Positions 24,701-37,208 of a stretch of 64,000 nt of DNA are shown here, piece after piece. Numbering within the stretch: the stretch's first letter is position 1; each line of letters begins with the position of its first letter. This stretch comes from Trichoplax adhaerens (taxonomy: Eukaryota; Placozoa; Uniplacotomia; Trichoplacea; Trichoplacidae). Location: NCBI RefSeq assembly GCF_000150275.1, contig NW_002060944.1:9216222-9280221 (forward strand), given 5' to 3'. Position numbers and translations under genes: made by a program. Below the pieces are notes generated by a model, which saw only the letters and a program-made list of their open reading frames with translations, was not told where the DNA came from and ran no database searches.

Positions 24701-27700
24701 GATTGAATTAGTACGGTATTGAAGGTAGTTAAAATAATGTATTTTACATCAGTAATTTAGAGGCAAGAATAAGGCTAAGGATGAAAATATAACATAGGAA
24801 CAGTAGCTTACATCACCATGGTGATGTATGATACCAAATTCTGAGTCCGATTGCTTGGAAAACCTAAAAATATTATCCGAAATATCATCTTTAATCCATT
24901 TAAAAATCTTAATGGTTAAGTACTATGTCAGTCTGTCCTTCTAAAAATACACGCTTACATTAATTTAAGTTGATTATAGTACTAACCAGCAATTATCGTC
25001 ATGTTCGGCTTTAATTTTGTTTATGAATGTTTCCGTGTCCCCTCTAAGAAATAAAATTTGGTTATTATATTAATTTGAGACATAAGTAAATTTTAAATCA
25101 GTGTTAATGTTGTGATCAGAATGACCATTGAATATTCAGACTACCTAGGATTGAGGCATTCCTGATTCAAAATGGACAAGATGCCAATCTATTAATAAAT
25201 TTATAAGGAAAATGATTTAGTAGAACGATAGGCATATAGGAAAAGATAGCGCTAAAAAGAAAGGGCTAAAATAGCGTACTGGGCTTATTAATAATTCAAT
25301 GCAGGGCGTATTGTTGACGTAGCCGAGGTCAATTTCCATTCCAATATCGTTTCTACATCAATTTGAAGAAAGTTATCAAATCGTTGTTGCATTTACTAAA
25401 ACGATTAGCAATGTCTTCCATCCTACCTGAAGGCATCGGCAGTGCTTTCAAAAAGATGAGTATTATAAAAGTGTTGAATTGTTTCTGAGCAAAAGTTGAT
25501 GCAAAGTTGTTCAAGTCTATTGGTCTGTAACCGACAGTAATTGATATGCACGAATAATTAGTCTATCAAGGCATTTCGACATTATCTATTTGAAGAGTTA
25601 TCCCGCTGAATTGCAAAATCCTTACGTTAGTAATTTCAAATCCATACATGTCCAAAATTCCTAGTGATCCAGTACAACCTTTCAGAAGATTTGATTGCTT
25701 CTTCAGGTCTGTACTCGCTGTTCATGGAATCAATACGAGCTATGTTAGCTATCCTAGTTAAAACAAGCGAAAATACATCTAGACTTACGAAATCGTTTAA
25801 AATGCGAATGTTCATTCGGGTTCTTATTCGACTCTGAAGCATCTTTGGGCTCTGTAGAGCTAACTGACGAACCAGCGCTGTCCGATGATAATGAAGAAGC
25901 ATTTTTGGTTTGGGTTGCATGGCCTCGTAGCAGTAAATTAACTCGTCTTATAATGGCTGACAACATTCTTGCATATAATGTCATAGCCAATGCATTACAG
26001 GCTGCTTTTGACTAGTAAATAAAATTAAATTCTCTTATTAGTATCTTAAGGACTGCAAGAACTTGTAGAATCAGCTAAAGGCCATTTTTCAAGGGAAGAA
26101 CTACTCAATGTAGATTATACGTACAACTTCTGGCGTATTTAATGAACGAACTGGTTGGCCTCGTATAAGTTTAGTTCTTGTAGTTAAACATCGAAATAAA
26201 GAAATGCCTGAAACTCCCAAATTTCTCGCGGCTGATTTAACTTCCGTAGACGACCCTTTTTCACAAAAATGAAAGTGAGAAAATGATATTATTTCATGTT
26301 TAGCCAAGGTGTTTATTACCATCGCTTTGAAATGTGATTGTTAAGTAATCCTTAGTGCTAAGGTAGCATTGGTGGATTGTTATATTATAGTACAGTAATT
26401 TACTGTAGGGTTAAAAGTTATTTTTACCATTACTACCAGATGATTTATGATCCTTTTCATCTGGGTCAGAAAATTGGACGTTGCCAAGGAGGAGAATAGC
26501 AGCTAAGATATGAACCACATCAGTAAACTTTATTCCCAATAATGACAAAGCAGCCTAATGGTAGCAATAAAAATATTTTATTATATGATCGTAGAGAATT
26601 TATATGATAAAATATTGCATAAAAATAGAAGGAAGAAGTAATTTAAAGCTGTTATAGGCATAAAGATCAAAATAGGAGTATAAGGGATCACGGTTACCTT
26701 CCATTTATTAAAGGCTAATTTATTTGGATTCAACTCCTCAAAATCCTTCGATGACAAATAAGCTAAATTTCGCGTTGTATAGCCTTGTAAATAAAATTTT
26801 ACTACAGATAGAAAATTGAAAAGATGGAGAATACTCAAAATGAAAGCGTTCTTATTATTAACCACTTCATGTAACTTTAAGCAAACTAAAATAGCCAAAA
26901 GCATTAATCATTTTCCATTAATTCTTAAATGCTTACCTTTCTCTTCCTGAGATAATCCTGACAGCAAATGATAAAATATATGATAATTTCCTTCGCCTTT
27001 CAAGGTTGCAGTTATGCGTGTCTTCCAAGAGAGATTAAAAAATGAGTTCAACTTTCATTATATTAAAAAGCGTTGAATAAAATTGATATTGGCGTGTGAT
27101 ATTTTTAGTCAACGTTACAATTTTTAGCCTGGAAAATTGGAATATATTCCCTAACCTGATCCAACGAAACATAGGTCAGTTTTCCACTGACAATTAGTCC
27201 TTCCGAAAATGCAATTTCAGTAAAGTAGCCCTATGTTACCAGATAGACAAATTACAATTTAATAAGGTTAGAAATTGAAATGAAATAAGGATGATAATTG
27301 TACTCACAACTCGACTTGAGTCCAAATTTGTATCAACTTTAGCTGTAGTTAACGGAGCTAAGGCGGTAATTGCCGCTGCAACGTTCTTTTCAAATTATAA
27401 AGGAAATAAATGTTTTAGAAAATTAGGAAAATCGAGTATTAAAATTGCCATCATGACAGTAAATTGCTATCATACTTTGTACATTTCGCTGGATAAACCT
27501 CCACCAACGTGCTCGAAAAACATCTTGGTCATTAATCTTGAGGTAAATGTTTTACCACTGCCACTTTCGCCACTTCAATTGATGAAAAGAAATTTGTTAT
27601 GATCACATACACGCTCTTACATCGGTAAACGTACCAATATAGAAATAAATAATTTTATCAAATACTATGTGATATAAGATCTACTGAAGGCATATTAAAA

Positions 27701-28251
27701 TTTCACAAAATTTCTACTATTGCATCAACCCATTTGATATGCTTACTAACTACTCTAATGAAATTTAGAAGTATTGCAATCGTATCTAGTTTATACTAAT
27801 GTAGGTAACTAAAATTATAGCAATATTACCTAAGAATAATAACTTGGGGCCGTTTTGTTTCTTGTAATCGACGACTCGCTTCATAAATAATATTTAATAA
27901 GTAGGGATAATCTTTACTAACAGGCGAATCTGAAGTTAACCAATGTAAATCACGTCCATTTTTCCAGTAGCCGTTTAAGGCAATTAAGACTGGTCCTATC
28001 CGACACTAATCGATTGATGAAAGAAATAAAGAAGTAGGTCAATTTCGAGACGATCAGATAGGCATTATTTGTATCAAGCCTGGCTGGTAAATTTAACGAT
28101 AAGGGCTTTGCTTTAGAGGCTCTACAGCTACTTACATGTAATTCTTTTGCTTTCAGCCTCATATGAAGCATTTTGATTACCGCATCTTCCGTGTGAGGTC
28201 CTGGCATATGTATTAAGTCATCTACCAGCGATTTGGTTTGCTCATTTTGGT
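21727..28251 (-). CDS. Unconventional myosin heavy chain, resembling class XX (Dachs)
   Basis: A multi-exon actin-based motor. Exons resolved in frame from the 5' end: 28,136-28,251 (LVDDLIHMPGPHTEDAV); 27,830-28,005 (CRIGPVLIALN); 27,476-27,572 (P-loop GESGSGKT); 27,308-27,385 (switch-I region, NLDSSRV); 27,156-27,230; 26,937-27,021 (GEGNYHIFYHLLSGL); 26,698-26,783; 26,428-26,554; about 26,121-26,255 (GLTTRT-type segment); about 25,789-26,004; 25,626-25,678 (relay, GILDMYGFEIT); 25,427-25,524 (LEQLCINFCSETIQHFYN); 25,280-25,352. Further exons encode FIRCIR (near 24,050), QLRALEVLETL (23,470-23,560), GLPYQLPLLTF, VGDNFVFLR (near 23,100) and one IQ-type helix (22,710-22,905). The tail ends at 21,727. 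A Ser-rich insertion (25,800-25,900) follows a RRVNLLL helix, as I recall for Dachs, hence the class suggestion, which is moderate at best. The LLSLLD segment before ECLNP is missing or in an unseen micro-exon. Confidence 0.92.
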
Positions 28252-31200
28252 CTATAATTATAAAATTTAGAGTATCCTTTTATTTTCTGTATTTTTATAG
28301 ATATAGAAATAACCAAGAAAGTTCTCGATATCACCATTAAACAACATGTTTGCTTTCTTAAAGACTCAAATGATATAAAAGATGAAGTTCGCGACAGATT
28401 TATGAAATACGAACCTGTTACCGATGTTTCCCAGTTATATTCAGCATTATAATCAACCACTAACGATTTAATCGATGATATCATTTCTTCAATACTATTT
28501 AATTCCTTGAAAATTGTTGTACATTCCGTTTCTGAAGCTGAAGAAAAGAATCAAGGTATGGTAAGTTTATTAAGAGGTATTTCAGCGCAGCTAATGAAAT
28601 TGATAAATAGCGAAGGCGATTTGAAAAAAATTTAACAGTTTTACAGCGATGATCTAGAGTAAAGTTATAACTGTAGCAGTTACACATCCATAATTTTACT
28701 TCGTGAATAGTCTACATCCTTAAAGTTGGGCAACAAAATATAACTGTATCTTGGTAGAAGTTGTTAAAAGTTGCGGTTTTTCTAACCGCAATAAAAAGTG
28801 AGGCACCAGTAAATATTCAATTCCGTACATAAATATTCCATTCACTATAATCAGTCAATCTGAAGACCAGTATACTTTTCTATTTTTCAGTTCTTAAACT
28901 TGCATAAATGTATGGATTAAATCTTATTAAATGTCCTTCAGCATTATTCACAAAAATAATTATGGATAATAAATAACATTTGATAGATGTCCTTGCATCC
29001 CATATTGTCATCGTTGAAAATTTGTCTACAACTATTACTACTTTTAACAGTGGAAACTGATTCACCGATGCTTTATTTTTATTTTTATTGATTAATGTAT
29101 AATTTGAATTTTCGGCAATTTCAAAGTCTAATAATTCTATGATTAGTCGAGTAATTTTAAAATAAACGATGTAAAACACAACTTGCGGTAATAATATAAC
29201 AATTAGCAACAAAAACTTTATTTGAATTCTTTGGATCTCAAAATGTTACATCTTAAAAAATTGTGTGCATCCTTTATAAATTGTTGACAGTGATGAATGA
29301 TTTATTAATATCTAATTTGTGTCATAAAGTCATTTTAAACTATCGATAATTCTATGAACAGTGGATTAGTCTCAGAATAAACTCCATAAACCGGAACTAT
29401 TTTTGCAATAGCAGTCAGTCCATTATCTGCCCTGTGGGTCTTTTCGATTAGAATCAATTTTAAGACATGTAGATTATTTACCGTAACTGTTAGACAGATA
29501 TTGGACTATATTGGTTAGCGATTGGATATATCTGACGGATAATCCCAAGCCTAGATACATTGACCCTAATTTCGAATATACTAATGTGTGAAGAAATATT
29601 GAATTTCTTGTCGATGCTTCCTGTATAGTATCTATTACGCAAAAAGATGCTAATAACGTTTTAATTCTTACTTTATCTCAACTAATGGTGTAAGTTGAGC
29701 TTCTAAGAAAAATTAAAATACTGATATAGTATAGAATCTTGACTTTATTGCATCCAAGTGTAATCTTTATCATTATATTCTATTTTCACAGCACAGTGCT
29801 AGCGCCTATCTCGCAATTTACGGATCAAAACTATTGGCCTCGTTAAGCACCATCGTTAAGTTTAGATCATTACGATTAAAAAATTATCATCAGTATATTA
29901 AATCAGTTTCAAATTGAGGACAGCCTACTATGTGCCTGCTTACAGTATCTAGAGTTACGTCAATTACAATGTTTTATAGAGGCTTTAACCGCCAAGTTGT
30001 AGAATAATCTATCATTAGTGATTTCAGTATAATCATGTCATTCTACAGTATATCATAGACCATCTATTCATTATCAATAAAGAAGCAAACTCTTCCGATC
30101 GACTCAATTTAGCGAATACGATTTTGTAATCAAATGGTATTAGCTATCGCATTAGAAATTAAAGTTCTACATCTTTGACTTATTATAATTTATTGTAGAT
30201 GAATGAAGAGGCTTGCTTTTAATACATGGATAGACAGAGTAAGGATTGAATTAATCCCCTAAAACGCGACTTATGTACGTGATGATAAGCAGCATTGCTT
30301 GAAAAATTTAGCCTTCACGGTATCAGGAAATAGCTTGAAAGTAATATTTAGTCGTTCTACTCTTACTACATTCTTCAGCTAAAAAATGGCAGAGAACCGT
30401 GACTACTTTGCCATCGATACTTGGATAAAAACTCCATTGCCGGCATACGTCATGTCTATCAACGAAGGAATACTATTGAATATAAAGTACGTAACAAATA
30501 TCTTGGAAGCACACTGTATTCGGTATTTCTGCTCTTTACTACTTTCCATCACGATTAACGAATAAAGCAACGAAAGAATACTATTAAGTGCGTGATGGAT
30601 GTCTCGCAAGCTTTTCCGGCCTCGATAAAGAAATCACGAAAGACGTTTGATCTACGCATATTATATTTGATCAAGTCCAACATCTAGCAAATGAACGATG
30701 AAATTTTGAAACGATTTGTAGTAGCTCTACAATTGGATTTATTGAAATTCTACTAGAAAGAGAGGAAGAAATCAAAATCTATTTCTATCCCTCGCCATTT
30801 TACACTCTGTAATGGCTACTGGTGTCAAGCAAATTAAAAAATGTTGATAAGATTAATAAATGAATGATTTATCTTCTATTCTGTCAAAACTTAATTACAT
30901 CAAATTTGATCTGAAAGAATGGATAGATAGAGTTTACCTTGAGATACTATTATTATTTTGATGAGGCTGCCGTATGTGGCAGTTGGCACAACAGGAAACT
31001 ACGTTCAAATCAATTAACTAAACTGTATGGGGTAAGGTGATAGACTGCAGAGTTTAAGACCTCCTGTTAGCCATGATGAACAAAGAGCGACAAATACATG
31101 GCGATTTCATGGCAAAATGAAGAAATATTATAATAAAGAACTGTCGAATTGAGTCATAATAACGGCGATCAACTGCTATGATTGAATTAAGTTTTTTGTA

Positions 31201-31595
31201 AGACTTTTGATCGAAAATTTAAATGTCTTATTTCTAGACTCCATTTTGTTAAGTAAACAATCTTGTCATCCAATTGCTACGTAGGTTAATAAAAGTATAA
31301 GGGCAAAGTCTCGATTCTATGGAAATTTCTAACGCTAAGTTGAAAAAACGCTGGATATAATCAAAATCAAACATTAAAATAAGGGGAAAACACAGTGATA
31401 GGAAAGAAGAAGCGTTTAAAATAGACTCTTCTAAAACTCTTTCTATCATGTCGATCAAGATTGCGGTAGTTTGTTTTAGTCAATGTTATGATAAATTGCA
31501 TTGATGATGACATCAAAATTCAATATGGTCAATAATAAAGAAGGTTGTAAGGCCACCTACGATCAATGTTGGGGTGTTATGACTGATAATCTTAC
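28252..31595. other. Putative first intron of the myosin gene or intergenic DNA
   Basis: No exon was confirmed. On the plus strand, 28,264-28,449 and 28,453-28,632 are open in the same frame, separated by a single TAA, giving 122 codons of protein-like composition without a usable start or splice context. On the minus strand 28,440-28,496 could be read as a short exon ending before GTAACAGG, but its phase does not fit its neighbours. Elsewhere the stop density matches random AT-rich DNA. Confidence 0.4.
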
Positions 31596-32133
31596 CAGTT
31601 GCTTCGTCAGAAGATGCTCCTCCATTAAGACGTAGTTTTTCCTTGCATTCGTCTTGTAATTTTGCAAATTTCTTGCGTAAAATTACCAATTGATGAATTA
31701 AATTGACGATATCGCTACCGTTATTAACCGTTATTAAGTCATTATTCTCATGATGTGAATCCGATGGACGTCCATGATTTGTTGTATGATTGGGTAGGGA
31801 ATCTTTGGTAGAGCGACGATTAAGATTGATAATTTCATGATGAGAAGATGATTTTTGTCGCTTTGTTGAATTAGAATTAGATGGAGTATTATTTTCCCGG
31901 TCTGGTGATTCTTGTTGACGTCTATTTTCTATCCTTTTCTGACGCGAATTTCCATCATGACGATGATTAACTATCGGTGTCGTATCACCATGGGGGTGAT
32001 GTCCATTTTCTTGATAGCTTTTACTACGGCTGCCATGATGATTAGCATTACTTGTAGGACTATTGACATTACCTACGGTAGTGTGTTGGGCGTTGGTTTG
32101 TTGTCGACTTTTAACAGCTTGAAGACTCGCCAT
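31596..32133 (-). CDS. Low-complexity N-terminal exon, probably the 5' exon of the myosin gene
   Basis: An ATG-initiated frame (MASLQAVKSRQQ) encodes about 179 residues very rich in Asn, Ser, His, Gln and Arg. A helical stretch follows (DIVNLIHQLVILRKKFAKLQ), ending SSDEAT and a strong splice donor G|GTAAGATT. Read through, the frame would stop at 31,513 (206 aa) with a short hydrophobic end. Spliced, it leaves one nucleotide (phase 1), exactly what the myosin exon at 28,251 needs: G plus AC gives Asp, continuing QNEQTKSLVDD. A long disordered N-terminal extension is plausible for a Dachs-like myosin. The implied intron would be about 3.3 kb, long for this locus. The alternative is a separate small gene. 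The frame is real by length and composition; the join is inference. Confidence 0.6.
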
Positions 32134-35100
32134 ATTTTTTAAATTATAGATTCTATAGTTTAGTAAAGGTGGATAATTAAATTTAATGAATTTTGATTAC
32201 CGATGGTCTCATTTCTTTTTCTATTGCAGTTGTCCTCAACCTTAATCTATAGAACAATATCGTGGATATTAATAGATGAAATGGATCCCAAAATGATACG
32301 AAATAAAACCAATAATATTATTCTTGATCGATGTTAAAACGATGAAGTTCAAGAGTGGAAAATACACCAAATCGGTTAGATCAACGTAATTAATCGTTTT
32401 TTCTCCTGCCCCCTTTTCCTCTCTATAAATTGATAGTTATTAACTTGCTCAACCTTGATCAATATGTTGACTCTAGACTACGGCAATCATGAATCATTCA
32501 GTTGAAATTTAGCGTTTCCTTGTTAACTAAACAATCAACATCTAATCTAAATCGATTAATTATTTCCTCGATGGCGATAACCAAAACATCACTACCACCA
32601 TATTATTGCATCATGGACGATGGCTCTAAGTCGATAATGGATTCGATAGGAGAATAGATCACACTAGCTTCCAACTAGATTGTATCGTTAGTCTTGATCA
32701 ATCGATGAAAAAATAACAAGCCTTTAGTTCTAATGTATTATTCATGTGTTGTATTTGGCTTGGATGCAGTGATCACTGTTGAATATTAATTACTTTTTGT
32801 CTCCGCCTCAAAGTTCCAGGAAATCACAGTAGTAAAGTGTCGAGTGTATCAATGCAAAGGATAGCAAATTGTATCGTGATAGTCGGACATCGCGGCAATT
32901 CGGCATGGACGGAAATGATTACTTTACAGCACAATCAGGATATTGTATGCAAGTGTTTGGTATAGAGAATTACTCGAGTAGACACCGATGCATTTTAGTT
33001 TTAGTATAATATCCTCCCTGGTGTTCTATAGACGGAGAAACACGCTAAGAGTTTATGCAACATAGGCTTCTTCTCCTTGTCTGGTTGTCCAGTCCGCCAT
33101 AGATGTCGAAGTGCAATCGAGATGATGGTATACTAATTCCGTGACTAGATAAGATTAGTAATCCTCATGAAAGGAAATCTTTCTTCCTAGACGTAGAAAA
33201 ATGATCTAGGGAGGATTAGATGGGATAAAAAAGGTTAAAATAAGTACTGATAGGCCTATATGAATGATACAAATGGATCAACAATTTCAACGTAGCAAAG
33301 CAAAATAGTCTATAGAATATGCAAATAGGCAACGACCTCAGTGTTTACTTACAATTATTGATTCTTGTTAGCTTCGGTTGAAATTCAGACCTTATTTTAT
33401 CAACCGTAGAAAATAGCTTATTGACGCTTATAAACACGGTGTCATAGCCTTGGAGACATAAAATTCGCTTTTATCAAACTGACTCTTATTAGGAGCTAGG
33501 AGTATTCATGTTGGACTACAACTTTGATTTTAGAAGATCTATGTCCTTCTCAAATACGCTCGTTCCAATTGATGGATTAATATCTTGCTCGTTAGTATTT
33601 ATTTTAAAGTATGCGGTTTGTATGTGTATTTAGACCCTTTTAGCTTGTGTACTCAATAGCAAGAAAGCCCCGGAACATTGTTAACTTGTAAAGACTACGA
33701 ACAAATTCATTGGCAGTTCGTCCGATAACAAGCTATAAAAGGGTACCATATCCTTTCTAATGGCAGAAAATAGTAATTTTGATCCAATACGAATGCAGAT
33801 TATTGCCGACGGTATCTGCAGTTCCAATTTTAAAATGAAATGAATATGTAGGGGTAATTTGAGTGGCGACATTATTTCTGTAAAATAAGATCTGGTGATG
33901 CTGTATTATTAATTATACCTAATTAACTTAATAATCATTCAAAAGAAAATTTTCTTATCAGGTCATCATATCAAGAAGTCATGACTATGATCATGATTAT
34001 TATTCATATATTATAGCAATAGGAAAGGTACTAAGCTCTACGACAGATATCGTCTCGTATAGATACCGTAAAGTTTTAGGAACTTCCTACTGTGAGATTT
34101 AACTCTACATCCTTGCTCCGCATTGGTCTACAGTTTGATATTAATCTACAATTGGATGATGTAGAATGATTGACAACATGCTCCTTTTAGCCGCAAATAC
34201 ATTCTATACTTATATTAAAAGTAGAGTACCGTAATTTACTTCTTTCTTTCCATCTGAATTACATCTTGTAGTCTATTTTACAATGAATAATAACCTCGCT
34301 GATCCATCGCGTTAATTACTTTACATATTCGCTTATGATTACAACTATTCTGTAAAGCCATGATAACACCTATGGACAGGAAGATTTGATGTATCCTATC
34401 GATCGACAATGATTAATATTAGTTTATTCATGGGTTCATTTTGGCCTTCCATGATCTAATTCATTATCAGTTATTCTTAGCCATCCTCGCGTTATTTAGC
34501 GTATTTCATCGTGCGCATTACAAGGCAAAACAACACGCTAGCATTGTATATATATATCTTGCGATATAAGACGCTACTTTTCTTTCTACTTAATAAAAGT
34601 AATACTAAATAGATTGGTGTTTATCCAGTTATACGAGAGATTAGGCCGATATTACGTATAGCTAGATGACGCTATAGCGATAATTAAAAATGGCAAAATA
34701 ATGAGTAAAGTTGTCAACATCAAATGAAGCAATAATTTATATTGTTCCGCTAATGTATTGAATAATTTACATTTAATACTATCATTCTTAATTTAACTTG
34801 ATAATAAATAATCTTTATGTTTTCTTTTGATGATAAAATACAATACAAATCAAGAGTCGTCTAGTTGTACAGCCATCGACTATTGTCTTCGTCTCTCCAC
34901 TTGTAATTTTATTTTAACAGAATAACAATAAAATGACAAAGCCATTACAATATGTGTGGCATCGTTGCTAGTTTGTAAACCATCTGCGGAATGATGTTGT
35001 CATGTAGGCTGTATCCCACGCCAAGAGGAAATGGCCAAATAAATAATAATCCACTGTCTGCATTAGTGTATTAATGAATAAAAATAGAAAAAAATAAAAG

Positions 35101-35329
35101 ATTGTCAATTAAAATACTACCATGTCTCGGTAGATCGCTTACGCGCGAAATACTTTCAATGATTTAGTAAAAATGTTCTATTTAAAATGAATATAGACTA
35201 TACAATATATCAATAATTTAATGCTTTTGATTCAGGACTAATCATGATAAAAGGAATCGATTTTTACCTTTAAGATAATATAGGCTTGATTATTCGATAG
35301 TCCGTTCTGGTGGGTTGACATTTGTTTCT
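32134..35329. other. Intergenic DNA, no gene seen
   Basis: No exon with splice support, no RNA gene recognised. It presumably contains the promoter of the minus-strand gene starting at 32,133. Confidence 0.4.
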
Positions 35330-36480
35330 ATATGCTTTTAAGGATGATATTCAAGGTAAACTTGAATATGATAAAATATCATGTAGGTATTAGAAGTGCT
35401 ATTAAACTAACAGAATGGCTCTATTGAGTAATAATAGGATTCAATCTATTGACTTGAAGAATTTATCGGTCGAATTAACTAGTCTTAAAGGCAGATTAAA
35501 ATATCATGGATCACTGATACATAGAGGTATGATGAATAAAACACTATTGAGACTTGCATGAAGCAATCCGCTATTGAGTAACAATGGAATTTAGTTTGTT
35601 CATCTGTTTACTCCGATATTCCAACGTCTAATTTATCATTTTGTAGTTAACTATTATGCAAGGCAGATAGTAATGTGATGAATCATCGATGTACAGCATA
35701 TCTCGCAATAGGCAAAATTGAAATTAATTGCAAAGTCTATCCAGAAATAAGCCCTGGCCAGTTTATTAATTGGCTTGAATAATTTATCGATCCAATTGAC
35801 TACCAGTCTTTACTTAAGATAGAATGTGATGTCATGAAGCGCTAAAAAGACGTTATAATGCTCACTATTAATACTGTCGGTATTGCTTAGCTCTTTCAAG
35901 TTATGATAGAACTCAATCAGAAAATACTTTACTTCAATTTTTTGTCGATTTAATTTACTATTACTCAAAGCAGATTATAATGTTATTAATCATCAATTGA
36001 TGTCTTTTAATTAGCATCATTATGGTTAATAGTCAATTTCTATACGGAAATAATATAACGAACAATGCACCGAAATTAAATAGAATAAATTGCTTGTTTA
36101 CAGTGGTAGAAGGAAATCAGCTGATCCTCAAATCAGTTCATTTAAATACTAGTTTGAAAGTAAGATACCGGAATAAATTAATGAACACTTATTCTAATTT
36201 CTGACACATTTAAATCTAAAATATATCGAAGGAGGTACAGAAATGAGTTTTTGGACGGATTAATGTACGTACATTAAAGGTTTTGGCGAATTAATTTCTT
36301 TGGGCAATGATTTTATATAAATACGTAATTAATTAAACCAAGCAAGACTTTTGCCGCTAATCCATAGTTAAAATGCAGACTATAACATAAATCTTGATAA
36401 AATATTTGTTAGGGTAACAGTAGTTTAATGCGATAGCATGCGGATCATAACGCTTTCAATCATCATAGAACTTGTACTAT
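35330..36480. repeat. Strongly diverged direct repeats, roughly 160-320-bp spacing
   Basis: TATTGACTTGAAGAATTTAT followed by CGGTCGAATTAACTAGTC (near 35,448) resembles ATTGGCTTGAATAATTTATC followed by GATCCAATTGACTACCAGTC (near 35,770). AAGGCAGATAGTAATGTGAT, AAGCAGATTATAATGTTATT and ATGCAGACTATAACATAAAT recur near 35,660, 35,960 and 36,373. These look like an old tandem array. Copy borders cannot be set by eye. Confidence 0.45.
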
Positions 36481-37208
36481 TATATCTATAGGAACTTTGT
36501 AATAGTCAGCACTAGATATTTTCCTATTTACCGACACATATTTAATTTCTTTTGCAAGTAACGTATACCAGTATAATAAAATTACGATATAGGCACGCAT
36601 CCATGACTTGTTGGTCAAATCAAACGAATGTATCAAGTTGAAATAAACTTTATTTGCAACGTACAGTAGCATACTAATTATGCGACATCACTTCTCTAAT
36701 AATAAGAAACGCATTCCACAACAGTTAGATTCGCATTACAATATTCAAATGTGAGATTAGTCATTGGTAACAGATTACCAAACAACGATGGCAAAGGATT
36801 TCGAAATATATAAATTTATGTGTGTATATGTACAAAGATTGCAAATACAAATATAAAATGGTTGAGCAATATGGCTATTTAAACATACAGATAGCCTAGC
36901 ATTTAATTAGAAGGATGACTCTGGCAGTGAAAATCACTTTTCTGTATGTATCAATGAATAAATTTTGACGAGTAAAAAATTGGATAATATTTAAATATGT
37001 ACAATTACAGTAAACGCAACTCAAAGATAGGGATTTTTCGCAACTAAGCATACTTTGTGTCATATAATAGCTATATGTATCTCTCATGAGTACCTAAAGA
37101 CTGGTAGCAAAATAATTAGCAATAAGAATTACTAAGGGGTCATGTTATAAATAAACAGGTCGATTAATTAGCGTTACAAAATGAATGCTTAATAAATTAA
37201 AACTATTC
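36481..37208. other. Intergenic DNA, 3' flank of CCP110
   Basis: No exon seen. AT-rich sequence directly downstream of the CCP110 stop codon (minus strand) that should include its 3' UTR. Confidence 0.45.

Noticed and set aside
28260..31200. A single plus-strand frame readable across almost 3 kb, suggesting a decayed gene
   Set aside because: Beyond about 28.64 kb the overall stop density is near what is expected for random DNA of this composition; only the first 370 bp are kept as a weak finding.
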